In this document: positions 17,006-24,366 of the stretch, piece by piece
Numbering within the stretch: position 1 is the stretch's first letter
How the letters are laid out: each line of letters opens with the position of its first letter
NCBI RefSeq assembly: GCF_009834185.1
Contig: NZ_CP047173.1
Location: 3,782,001-3,846,000, forward strand
Source: Rathayibacter sp. VKM Ac-2760
GTDB lineage: Bacteria; Actinomycetota; Actinomycetes; Actinomycetales; Microbacteriaceae
Direction: 5' to 3'
DNA length: 64,000 nt
Program-made: the position numbers and the translations under genes
Notes under the pieces: model-generated
What the model was told of the DNA's origin: nothing
Database searches by the model: none
What the model saw: only the letters and a program-made list of their open reading frames with translations

Positions 17006-18427
17006 TCAGGCGCGGGACGCCGCGAACGCCCGGGACAGCGCCGGGCCGTGCGCCGCCAGCACCAGGTCGCGCACCGCCGTGACCGGCAGGGACGTGGCGC
17101 CGGCCGGCAGCAGGTCCGCGTCCGAGGTCAGCACCAGCGGGGTGTCCGCCGCCGACGCCGGCAGGCGGCCGTGCGTGCCGCGCACGAGCGAGGCGTCCAG
17201 GGGCACGAGGTTCATCGCGTAGCGCAGGCCGAGGGCCTTCTTCGCGAGGTTGCCGGCCGCCTTGGCCTTCACCAGCCGGTCGGCGGGGTCGAAGAACAGC
17301 TCCGCCGGGTCGTAGCCGGGCTTGCGGTGGATGTCGACGCCGCGGGCGAAGTCGGGCGCGCGGTCGTCGTCGAGCCAGTAGTAGTAGGTGAACCACGCCC
17401 CTGGCCGCGCGACCACCACCAGCTCGCCGGAGCGCTCGTGGTCGAGGCCGTACCGCGCCTGCGCCTCGCGGTCGAGCACCTCGTCCACCCCGTCCAGCGC
17501 CTCGAGCAGCGAGCGCACCCGCGGCAGGTCGGCGGCGTCCGGCACGTAGACGTGCGCGATCTGGTGGTCCGCGACCGCGAAGGCGCGCGAGGTCCAGGGG
17601 TCCAGCTGCTCGCGGCCGTCCTGCACGTAGACCTCGAGCAGGCCCTCGCGGCGCAGCGCCCGGTTGACGTCGACGGGGGTGTCGGCCGCCGCGATCCCGT
17701 ACTCCGCCACGACGACGACCGAGGCGCCGAGCGCCTCCGCGTCGTCGAGCAGCGGGGCGAGCACCACGTCGAGCTCGGACGCCGCCCGCCGCGCCTCGGG
17801 CGAGTCCGGCCCGAAGCGCTGCAGGTCGTAGTCGAGGTGCGGCAGGTAGGCCGTGGTCAGCTGCGGCGGCCCGGAGCCGTCGCCGGCGAGCACGTGCCGG
17901 GTCGCGTCCACCATCCACTGCGTGGAGCGCAGCGACGCGGTCGGCCCCCAGTACTGGAACAGCGGGAAGGCGCCCAGCTTCCCGGCCAGCTCGTCGTGCA
18001 GTGCCGGCGGGCGGACGTAGGCGTCCGGCGACTTGCGGCCGTCGGCGTGATAGATCGGCCGCGGCGTGACGGTGACGTCGGTGGTCGCTCCCATCGCGTA
18101 CCACCAGCCGATGTTCGCGGCGCGGTAGGCGCCGTCGCTCAGCCGGCGGGCCGTCTCCCAGACCTTCTCCCCCGTGACCAGGCGGTTGTGCTGGCGCCAG
18201 AGGTGCACCTCGCCGAGGTCGCGGAAGTACCAGCCGTTGCCGACGATCCCGTGCTGCGCGGGCAGCGTGCCGGTGAGCATCGAGGACTGCACGCTGCAGG
18301 TGACGGCCGGCAGGATCGTGTCCAGCGGCAGCTGCCCGCCGGCACGGGCCAGCCGCGACAGGCGCGGCATGTCGGCGAGCGCCGTCGCGGTGAGGCCGAC
18401 CACGTCGATCAGCAGCACCGGCCTCAC
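17006..18427 (-). CDS. EboF-like alkaline-phosphatase-superfamily protein (nucleotide pyrophosphatase/phosphodiesterase family)
   Basis: 473 residues, last gene of the Ebo-like operon. The fold signature of the type I phosphodiesterase family is clear: VRPVLLIDVVGL at the N-terminus with the first metal aspartate, LPAVTCSVQSSMLTGTLPAQ with the nucleophilic threonine, and HGIVGNGWYFRD. Downstream, the usual D-xx-GH-xx-GP and SDHG metal motifs read LDYDLQRFGP and VAEYGI, so a histidine and the Asp-His pair are replaced. Activity may therefore be altered. The GTG start overlaps the previous gene's stop (GTGA). In ebo clusters the homologue is one of six genes needed for export or maturation of a small metabolite; its substrate is unknown. 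Confidence 0.85.
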   Translation of the reverse strand: MRPVLLIDVVGLTATALADMPRLSRLARAGGQLPLDTILPAVTCSVQSSMLTGTLPAQHGIVGNGWYFRDLGEVHLWRQHNRLVTGEKVWETARRLSDGAYRAANIGWWYAMGATTDVTVTPRPIYHADGRKSPDAYVRPPALHDELAGKLGAFPLFQYWGPTASLRSTQWMVDATRHVLAGDGSGPPQLTTAYLPHLDYDLQRFGPDSPEARRAASELDVVLAPLLDDAEALGASVVVVAEYGIAAADTPVDVNRALRREGLLEVYVQDGREQLDPWTSRAFAVADHQIAHVYVPDAADLPRVRSLLEALDGVDEVLDREAQARYGLDHERSGELVVVARPGAWFTYYYWLDDDRAPDFARGVDIHRKPGYDPAELFFDPADRLVKAKAAGNLAKKALGLRYAMNLVPLDASLVRGTHGRLPASAADTPLVLTSDADLLPAGATSLPVTAVRDLVLAAHGPALSRAFAASRA

Positions 18428-19626
18428 AGCGCGACCTCCTCGGCCACGAGCGCGGCGACCGGCACCGCGGCGACCGGGAGCGGAGCCGCGCCCGCCTCCA
18501 GCACCGCGGCGCGCGCCTGCGGGGTCAGCAGGTGCTCCGCGGCCCAGGCCAGCTCGGCGCCGATGCCGACGGAGAGGTCGCTCGGCGCCTCCGCCAGCAC
18601 GGCCCAGGTGTAGGTCTCGACGTCGAGGTGGATCTCGTCGTACGGCCAGGCGGCGTCGACGGCCGAGACCGCCTCGGCGAGCACCGCGGTGGTCGCCGAC
18701 AGCGGCGCGGCCGGCCGGTGGTGCAGCGGCACGTGGAAGTGCACGCGCCAGGGCCCCTCCCCGGGCAGCGTGTCGAGCGCCTCCGGCAGGTCGTCGACGC
18801 GGAGCACCCCGCCCGCGCCGTTCTCGCGGGTCTGGTGCAGGTAGCGCTTCTCCACGAAGGCGCCGACGGCCGCGCGCGCGGCCGGGTCGGCCGGGTCGGC
18901 GACGTGCAGGGCCGCGGAGGCCTGCACCTTCACCACGCGCAGGCCCGCGTCCCGGATCCGCCGGACCGCCGCGGCGGGGTCGGCGAACGACACCGCGAGG
19001 TGGCAGGTGTCGAGGCAGACGCCGACGTAGGCCGGGTCGACCAGGCCGATGCGGGGGTGCAGCCAGTCGACGACGTCGTCGACGGTGTCGAGGATGCAGC
19101 CAGGCTCCGGCTCGATCGCGAGGCGGATCGCGTGGCCGGTCGAGCGGCGCAGCTCGCGCAGCTCGTCGACCAGCAGCGCGAGCTGCCGCACGGCCGCCGC
19201 GTCCTGCTCCGGACCCCAGCCCTCGCGCCAGCCGAGCGGCAGGGTGGAGATGCTGCCGTCGGCGCCCGCGGGCAGCAGATCGGCGAGGAGGCGCGCGCAG
19301 TCGATCGTGTAGGCGAGGCGCTCGGGCGTGGTCCAGTCGGGCCGGTAGACGTCGAGCTTCACCACCTCGGCGTGGAAGGCGGCGTAGGGGAACGCGTTCA
19401 GCGTCCGCACCTCGAGGCCGTTGCGCTCGAGGGCGGCGCGCAGCACGGCGCGGTCCTCGCGGCTCGCGACCAGCCGGGCGGCGAGATCGCGCGGGATCCA
19501 CAGCCCCACGCCGACGGTGTCGAGCCCCGCGGCGGCGCGGGCGGGACCGGCGTAGACGTCGAGCTGACGGACGACGCCGTCGAGGTCCTCGGCCGGGTGG
19601 ACGTTGGTGCAGTAGGAGAGGTGCAT
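18424..19626 (-). CDS. EboE-like metabolite traffic protein (TIM-barrel, xylose-isomerase-like)
   Basis: 400 residues. It begins MHLSYCTNVHPAEDLDGVV, the characteristic EboE start, and has the sugar-phosphate isomerase/epimerase barrel elements LNAFPYAAFH, LAIEPEPGCILDTV and VGVCLDTCHLAV with acidic and histidine metal-ligand candidates. Catalysis on a sugar or cyclitol is plausible but unproved; in cyanobacteria EboE belongs to the set required to move the scytonemin precursor to the periplasm. The start codon overlaps the upstream stop (TGATG at 19626) and its stop overlaps the downstream GTG. Confidence 0.87.
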   Translation of the reverse strand: MHLSYCTNVHPAEDLDGVVRQLDVYAGPARAAAGLDTVGVGLWIPRDLAARLVASREDRAVLRAALERNGLEVRTLNAFPYAAFHAEVVKLDVYRPDWTTPERLAYTIDCARLLADLLPAGADGSISTLPLGWREGWGPEQDAAAVRQLALLVDELRELRRSTGHAIRLAIEPEPGCILDTVDDVVDWLHPRIGLVDPAYVGVCLDTCHLAVSFADPAAAVRRIRDAGLRVVKVQASAALHVADPADPAARAAVGAFVEKRYLHQTRENGAGGVLRVDDLPEALDTLPGEGPWRVHFHVPLHHRPAAPLSATTAVLAEAVSAVDAAWPYDEIHLDVETYTWAVLAEAPSDLSVGIGAELAWAAEHLLTPQARAAVLEAGAAPLPVAAVPVAALVAEEVAL

Positions 19627-20513
19627 CAGACGACCTCCGCCACGCGCGGCGCGCCCCGGAGGATCGAGTTGCCCTCGAAGGTGCGGCCGGCCGCGTCGAC
19701 CGCGTCGAAGCCGGGGATCGGGTCGAGGTTCAGCCGTCCGCTCTGCCCGTAGAACTCGATCGGGTTCTGCCAGAGCAGCCGGTCGACCTCGGCGGCGCTG
19801 AAGCCGGCGACGAGCAGCAGGTGGCCGGTCTTCGCGGTGGTCAGCGGATCGGAGCGGCCCCAGTCGGCGGCGGAGTTGACCAGCACGCGCTCCAGGCCGA
19901 TCCGCTCGACGAGCGTGACCAGGCGGGTCTCGTCCATCTTGGTGTCGGGGTAGATCGAGAAGCCGAGCCAGCAGCCGGAGCCGAGGACGAGGTCGACGGT
20001 GGTCTCGTTGAGGTGGTCGACGACGACGAGGCCGGCGTCGATCCCGGACTCGGCGACGACGTCGAGCGTCTGCCGGGTGCCCGCCTCCTTGTCGCGGTGC
20101 GGGGTGTGCACGAGCACGGGGAGGCCGTGGTCCTTCGCCAGCTCCAGGTGGTGGCGGAAGACGGCGTCCTCCTCCGCGGTGAGCGAGTCGTAGCCGGTCT
20201 CGCCGACCGCGACGACGCCGTCCTTGGCGAGGTAGCGGTCGAGCTCGGGCAGCACCTCGCGGCAGCGCGGGTCGTTGGCCTCCTTGGGGTTGAGGCCGAT
20301 GGTGCAGTGGTGGCGGATGCCGTACTGCGCGGCGCGGAAGCGCTCCCAGCCGATCAGGGCGTCGAAGTAGTCGGTGAACGAGCCGACGCTGGTGCGCGGC
20401 TGGCCGAGCCAGAACGACGGCTCGACCACGGCGCGGACGCCGGCGTCGTGCATCGCCTGGTAGTCGTCGGTGGTGCGGGAGGTCATGTGGATGTGCGGGT
20501 CGAAGATGCGCAT
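19626..20513 (-). CDS. EboB-like TatD-family metal-dependent hydrolase
   Basis: 295 residues. TatD-type barrel with metal sites: DPHIHMTSRTT (residues 5-15), VVAVGETGYDSL (Glu ligand), PVLVHTPHRDK and VDHLNETTVD, and a late NSAADWGRSD with Asp. TatD proteins are nucleases or amidohydrolase-like enzymes; the EboB branch is found in ebo clusters and its substrate is not known. ATG at 20513 has GAAAGG 7-8 nt upstream. A 68-bp gap to the upstream EboA-type gene is the largest in the operon. Confidence 0.87.
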   Translation of the reverse strand: MRIFDPHIHMTSRTTDDYQAMHDAGVRAVVEPSFWLGQPRTSVGSFTDYFDALIGWERFRAAQYGIRHHCTIGLNPKEANDPRCREVLPELDRYLAKDGVVAVGETGYDSLTAEEDAVFRHHLELAKDHGLPVLVHTPHRDKEAGTRQTLDVVAESGIDAGLVVVDHLNETTVDLVLGSGCWLGFSIYPDTKMDETRLVTLVERIGLERVLVNSAADWGRSDPLTTAKTGHLLLVAGFSAAEVDRLLWQNPIEFYGQSGRLNLDPIPGFDAVDAAGRTFEGNSILRGAPRVAEVV

Positions 20514-20581
20514 CGTCGCGCCTTTCTCGTGAGGGATCGTGGGGTGCGCGGGACGCGCCGTGATGGTCGCGCCGGGACGGC

Positions 20582-22060
20582 TCAGCTCGGCAGGAGCACC
20601 GCCAGGTCGTCCGGCACCGTGCGGCCGGCGGCGCGGCGCTCGTCGGCGAAGCGGCCGGCCATCGCGGAGAGCTCGGCGTCGCTGCGCCGCTCGAGACCGG
20701 AGACGGCCGCGAGCGGGATGCCGCAGAAGACGAGCTTGAGCACCCCGTGCCGCCAGGCGTGCGCGTCGAGGTGCTCCTCCGCGAAGCGGCCCATCGCCGC
20801 GGCCACCAGGCGGGTGTCGTTGGCGCGCAGGGCGTCCGCGATCAGCTCGCGCCCGGCCGCCGCCACCGGCTCGCCCGCGCGGCCGGCGGCGGTGAGCGCG
20901 TGCAGGCCGACGAGCACTCCGCGGCGCTCGGCGTCGTCGCCGCCGCGGTAGAGGCGGAGGAGCAGCGCGGCGAGGTCCTCGTCGTCGAGCGCGCCGGCGG
21001 CCGCCGCGAGCAGTGCCGAGCGCGCGGCGTCGTCCTCGGTGCCGTGCACGAGGCCGAGCGGATCCGTGTCCGGGCGGAGCGGGGCGCGGCCCGCCTCCCG
21101 ACCGGCGGCCGGGAAGTAGCGGTCGATCCGCCGCGGCTGCTCGCGGAGGACGGCGCAGGCCGCGGCGGTCCAGGGGTGCGGCGGTGCCTCCGGCCGACCC
21201 CCGGCCGCTCCGATCGCCGCCCGCATCGCGGCGAGGCTCGCCACCGCGAGGCGCGGGGCGTCGTGCGAGTGCCGCGGCAGCTCCACGGCGGCGATCCCGC
21301 GGTAGCCGATCTCCTCGAGCGTCGCGAACGCCGCCGCGAGATCGAGCACGCCGGTGCCGAGCTCGAGGTGCTCGTGCCGCTCGGGCAGCATGTCGTCGAC
21401 CTGCACGTTGACCAGCAGGCCGGCCGCGCTGCGGAGGGCGCCGACGACGCCGTCCGGCTCGACGACCACGCAGTGGCCGAGGTCGACGGTGAGGCCGAAC
21501 GCCTCGGGATCGCCCAGCTCGCGCCGCAGCAGCAGCGCGTCCGCGACGGTCTCGACGAGCATGCCCGGCTCGGGCTCGAAGCCCAGCCGCACGCCGTAGC
21601 GCTCGGCCTCGGCGACGACGCCGCGCATCCGCTCGACCAGGAGGCGCCAGCCGCGGGCGCGGTCGACGCCCGCGGGCAGCACGCCCGACCAGAGCGAGAC
21701 GGCGTCCGCGCCGAGCAGCGCGGCGATCTCGATCGCGCGGTGCAGGAAGGCCAGGCGCGGGCCGGCCTCCTCGTCGACGAGGGTCGGCCGGTGCTTCGCG
21801 AACGGATCGAGGAGGTAGCGAGCCCCGGTCTCGATCACCACGCGGAGGCCCAGCTGGTCGAGCCGCGCGCGCAGGGCGAGGGTGCGCTCGCGGATGTCGT
21901 CCGCGAACGGGTCCAGGTGCGGGTGGCCGAGGGTCAGCGCCACCGCGCGGTAGCCGGCGGCGTGCAGCACCGTCAGGGCGTCGTCGAGGGTGTGGTCGGC
22001 GAAGCCGTTGGTGCCGTAGCCGAGGACGGGGCCAGCCTGATCGTTCGACTGCTCGCTCAT
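20582..22060 (-). CDS. TIM-barrel protein fused to a C-terminal EboA domain
   Basis: 492 residues. Residues 1-290 form a xylose-isomerase-like TIM barrel: LGYGTNGFADHTLDDALTVL, DAVSLWSGVLPAGVDRARGW, LGFEPEPGMLVETV and GLTVDLGHCV, with Glu, Asp and His metal-ligand candidates. Residues about 310-492 are an EboA domain, with the typical RRIDRYFPAAGRE start, ADALRANDTRLVAAA and the family core HAWRHGVLKLVFCGIPLAAV. In cyanobacterial ebo clusters EboA is separate; here it is joined to a second barrel distinct from EboE. Its start overlaps the UbiA gene's stop by 4 bp, indicating coupling. Confidence 0.88.
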   Translation of the reverse strand: MSEQSNDQAGPVLGYGTNGFADHTLDDALTVLHAAGYRAVALTLGHPHLDPFADDIRERTLALRARLDQLGLRVVIETGARYLLDPFAKHRPTLVDEEAGPRLAFLHRAIEIAALLGADAVSLWSGVLPAGVDRARGWRLLVERMRGVVAEAERYGVRLGFEPEPGMLVETVADALLLRRELGDPEAFGLTVDLGHCVVVEPDGVVGALRSAAGLLVNVQVDDMLPERHEHLELGTGVLDLAAAFATLEEIGYRGIAAVELPRHSHDAPRLAVASLAAMRAAIGAAGGRPEAPPHPWTAAACAVLREQPRRIDRYFPAAGREAGRAPLRPDTDPLGLVHGTEDDAARSALLAAAAGALDDEDLAALLLRLYRGGDDAERRGVLVGLHALTAAGRAGEPVAAAGRELIADALRANDTRLVAAAMGRFAEEHLDAHAWRHGVLKLVFCGIPLAAVSGLERRSDAELSAMAGRFADERRAAGRTVPDDLAVLLPS

Positions 22061-22938
22061 GTGATGTCCGCCGAGACCTTCGGGCGCCGCAGCGCGACCG
22101 CGCCGAGCGCGTCGAGACCGAGCAGGGCTGCGCCGAGCTCGGGTCGCCGCAGCCCGGCGAGCGCCGCCTGCAGCGGGATCATCCCCGCGATGCCCGAGCG
22201 GGTGGCCGTCCGGGCCGAGGCCGCGTCGGGCGTCCGCACCGCCCGCAGCTGCGGGACCAGCACGAGCGCGATCCAGCGCGCCACCGCGACGGCGACGACG
22301 GCCCCGATCGCCGGCGAGCCCTTCGCCCGGACCGCGCCGATCCCCAGCGCGAGCGCGAGGGCCGCCGTTCCGGTGGCCGCCGCTCCCGCGATCGCCGGGC
22401 GGGTGCCGTGCACCTCGCCGCGCGAGAGCACGGTGACGCCGAGGGTGTGCACCGCGACGGCGGCCGAGGCTGGAGCCGCCGCGCGCACACCGCCCGCCCC
22501 CGCGCCGAGCAGCACGTCGAGCCCCCGGCAGGCCGCCATCACGACCGGCCCGAGCGGAGTCGGCTTCGCCAGCAGGTCGTACGACCAGATGCTCGCGGCC
22601 AGCGGCACGCTCAGCAGGAGCGAGCGCCGCCCGTCCGCCAGCGCCGCGACGGCGATCCCCGCGCCGGTCAGCCCGGCGGCCAGACCGAGCGCGGCGCCGC
22701 GCCGGATCCGCCCCGAGGGGATCGGCCGCTCGGGCCGCTCCTCCGCGTCGAGCTCGGCGTCGGCGTAGTCGTTGAGCGCCATGCCCGCCGAGTAGAGGAG
22801 CGCGGACGCGAGCGGCAGCGCGACGGTGCGCGCGCCGGACGCCCGGCCGGCCCAGGCCGCCCCGGCCACCGTGTCGCCGAGCACCGAGAGCGCCGCCTTG
22901 GCGCGCACGAGCTCGAGCCAGTCGCGCAGCTCAGCCAT
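22057..22938 (-). CDS. UbiA-family prenyltransferase (EboC / SCO3242-like)
   Basis: 293 residues, about eight to nine transmembrane helices. The first Asp-rich motif is NDYADAELDAEE (about residue 76), binding Mg-diphosphate of a prenyl donor, and the second region is SIWSYDLLAKPTPLG (about 135). UbiA enzymes transfer prenyl groups to aromatic or cyclitol-type acceptors in the membrane. It overlaps the upstream cyclase gene by 8 bp and the EboA gene by 4 bp. The pairing of SCO3242-type prenyltransferase with an inositol-phosphate-synthase-like gene suggests that the cyclase product, or a derivative, is the acceptor; this is inference. Confidence 0.9.
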   Translation of the reverse strand: MAELRDWLELVRAKAALSVLGDTVAGAAWAGRASGARTVALPLASALLYSAGMALNDYADAELDAEERPERPIPSGRIRRGAALGLAAGLTGAGIAVAALADGRRSLLLSVPLAASIWSYDLLAKPTPLGPVVMAACRGLDVLLGAGAGGVRAAAPASAAVAVHTLGVTVLSRGEVHGTRPAIAGAAATGTAALALALGIGAVRAKGSPAIGAVVAVAVARWIALVLVPQLRAVRTPDAASARTATRSGIAGMIPLQAALAGLRRPELGAALLGLDALGAVALRRPKVSADIT

Positions 22939-24187
22939 GGCGGATCGCGCCGCCGGCCACGAGCGAGCGCTGGGCGACGGCCGCGCCGGTCCGCGCCGAC
23001 CAGGCCACCAGCTCGGCGGTCTGCTCCGCGAAGCCGTGCACGTCGCTCCCCCACGGGTCCTTGAAGAAGAAGCCCAGCTCGGCGACCGGCCCGGAGATCC
23101 CGGCCGCGTCGGCGAGCGACATCAGTCGCGCCAGGTCGAGGATCAGCGGCGCGGCGAGCGCGGAGTCGTACGCCGACCAGATCGTCTGCACCGTGATCCG
23201 CGAGCCGAGGAAGCCCTCGGCGTGCACGTGGTCCCACGCGGTCTTGACGTCGCCGAGGTCCGGCACGTTGTCGATGTGCAGCGGAGTGACGACCTCGTCG
23301 CCGAGCAGGCTGCGGAGTCCGCGGTTCTTCGAGACCAGCTTCGAGCGCACCGCCTCCGGGTCGGCGAGGGTCTGCCCGTCGCCGCCGCCGAGCAGATTCG
23401 CGCCCGCCCAGGACAGCACGCGCATCCCGCGCGCCGTGAACATCGGCGCGAGCACGCTGCGGAGCAGGGTCTCGCCGGTCTTGCCGTCCTGGCCCGCGAT
23501 CGGGATGCCCGCCTCCGCGGCCCACTCCTCTAGCGCGGGCAGGGCGAGCGCGGTGGAGGGGGTGAAGCAGACGTAGGGCGAGCCGGCGGTCGCCGCGGCG
23601 AGGGCGCTGATCGAGCTCGGCGGCAGCACGGTCTCGCCGGGCCGGGCGAGGGCCGCGCGCAGGGCGGCGAGGTCGTGGAACTCGGGGCGGTCCTGCGGCA
23701 GGACCTCGGTGGAGGCGACGTCGATCACGACGACGCGGGCCAGGGAGTGCCGCTCGCGGAACTCGAGGATGTCGGCGGCCTGGCGGTCGATCTCCTCCTG
23801 CTGCGAGCCGCTCTCGACGGCGAAGGAGCGGCGGATCTCGCGGTCGGTGGCGTCGAGGCGCTCCGCGACCTCGGCGACGACGGAGGTCGGGAACATCCCG
23901 CCGGCCGCGAGGCCCATCGCCTTCTCGAGCAGCGGCGTCGACGAGACGTCGTGCCCGCCGATCACGATCGCGTCGAAGCCGGCGAGCGGCACGTCCTCGA
24001 AGGCGGGCGTCGCGGTGGCGCAGCCGTTGCTGGGCGCCGCGCCCGAGGCGATCGCGTGCAGGCCGACGGCGGCCGTGGTGGCGACGCTGCCCCGGGCTCC
24101 GATCAGCCAGAGGCCGATGCGCTCCTGCTGCGGGGCGCGGTCGGTGGTGGCGGTGGTGGTGCGGGTGGTGCTGTCGGACGAGGTCAT
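22931..24187 (-). CDS. Inositol-3-phosphate synthase family sugar-phosphate cyclase
   Basis: 418 residues, first gene of the Ebo-like operon. The NAD-binding start is GLWLIGARGSVATTAAVGL; the family core follows as PIAGQDGKTGETLLRSVLAP (residues about 227-246), WAGANLLGGGDGQTLADPE, SKNRGLRSLLG and the lysine-bearing VTPLHIDNVPDLGDVKTAWD. Ino1 enzymes convert glucose 6-phosphate to inositol phosphate through an NAD-dependent oxidation, aldol cyclisation and reduction. This branch is the one that accompanies SCO3242-type UbiA genes and may act on another sugar phosphate. ATG with AGGAGA 6 nt upstream. It is divergent from a ROK regulator. Confidence 0.88.
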   Translation of the reverse strand: MTSSDSTTRTTTATTDRAPQQERIGLWLIGARGSVATTAAVGLHAIASGAAPSNGCATATPAFEDVPLAGFDAIVIGGHDVSSTPLLEKAMGLAAGGMFPTSVVAEVAERLDATDREIRRSFAVESGSQQEEIDRQAADILEFRERHSLARVVVIDVASTEVLPQDRPEFHDLAALRAALARPGETVLPPSSISALAAATAGSPYVCFTPSTALALPALEEWAAEAGIPIAGQDGKTGETLLRSVLAPMFTARGMRVLSWAGANLLGGGDGQTLADPEAVRSKLVSKNRGLRSLLGDEVVTPLHIDNVPDLGDVKTAWDHVHAEGFLGSRITVQTIWSAYDSALAAPLILDLARLMSLADAAGISGPVAELGFFFKDPWGSDVHGFAEQTAELVAWSARTGAAVAQRSLVAGGAIRHG

Positions 24188-24205
24188 CGTTCTCTCCTGT
24201 CTGTG

Positions 24206-24243
24206 GACTTCATGAGGGGGGACTTCATGAGGGGGGACGTCAT
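24206..24243. repeat. 15-bp tandem repeat in the ino1/ROK divergent region
   Basis: GACTTCATGAGGGGG is present twice perfectly (24206, 24221) with a third partial copy GACGTCAT. It lies 19-56 bp upstream of the cyclase start, where promoter or leader sequence is expected, and could be a regulator-binding array. Confidence 0.75.
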
Positions 24244-24366
24244 TCCGGGTCTCACTGCGCGTCGAGATTGCGTCACCTCGCGGCGACTGCTTTCCTCAGG
24301 TGTGCCGAGCAGCCAGCCGACCTCCCGAGCAGTCGTGCGCCGTCGCGCGGACGGCGGGCGCTGAGC

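Noticed and set aside
18174..20951. A 925-codon plus-strand frame across the Ebo-like genes.
   Set aside because: Antisense to three overlapping genes with recognised domains; the product is mainly Arg/Pro repeats.
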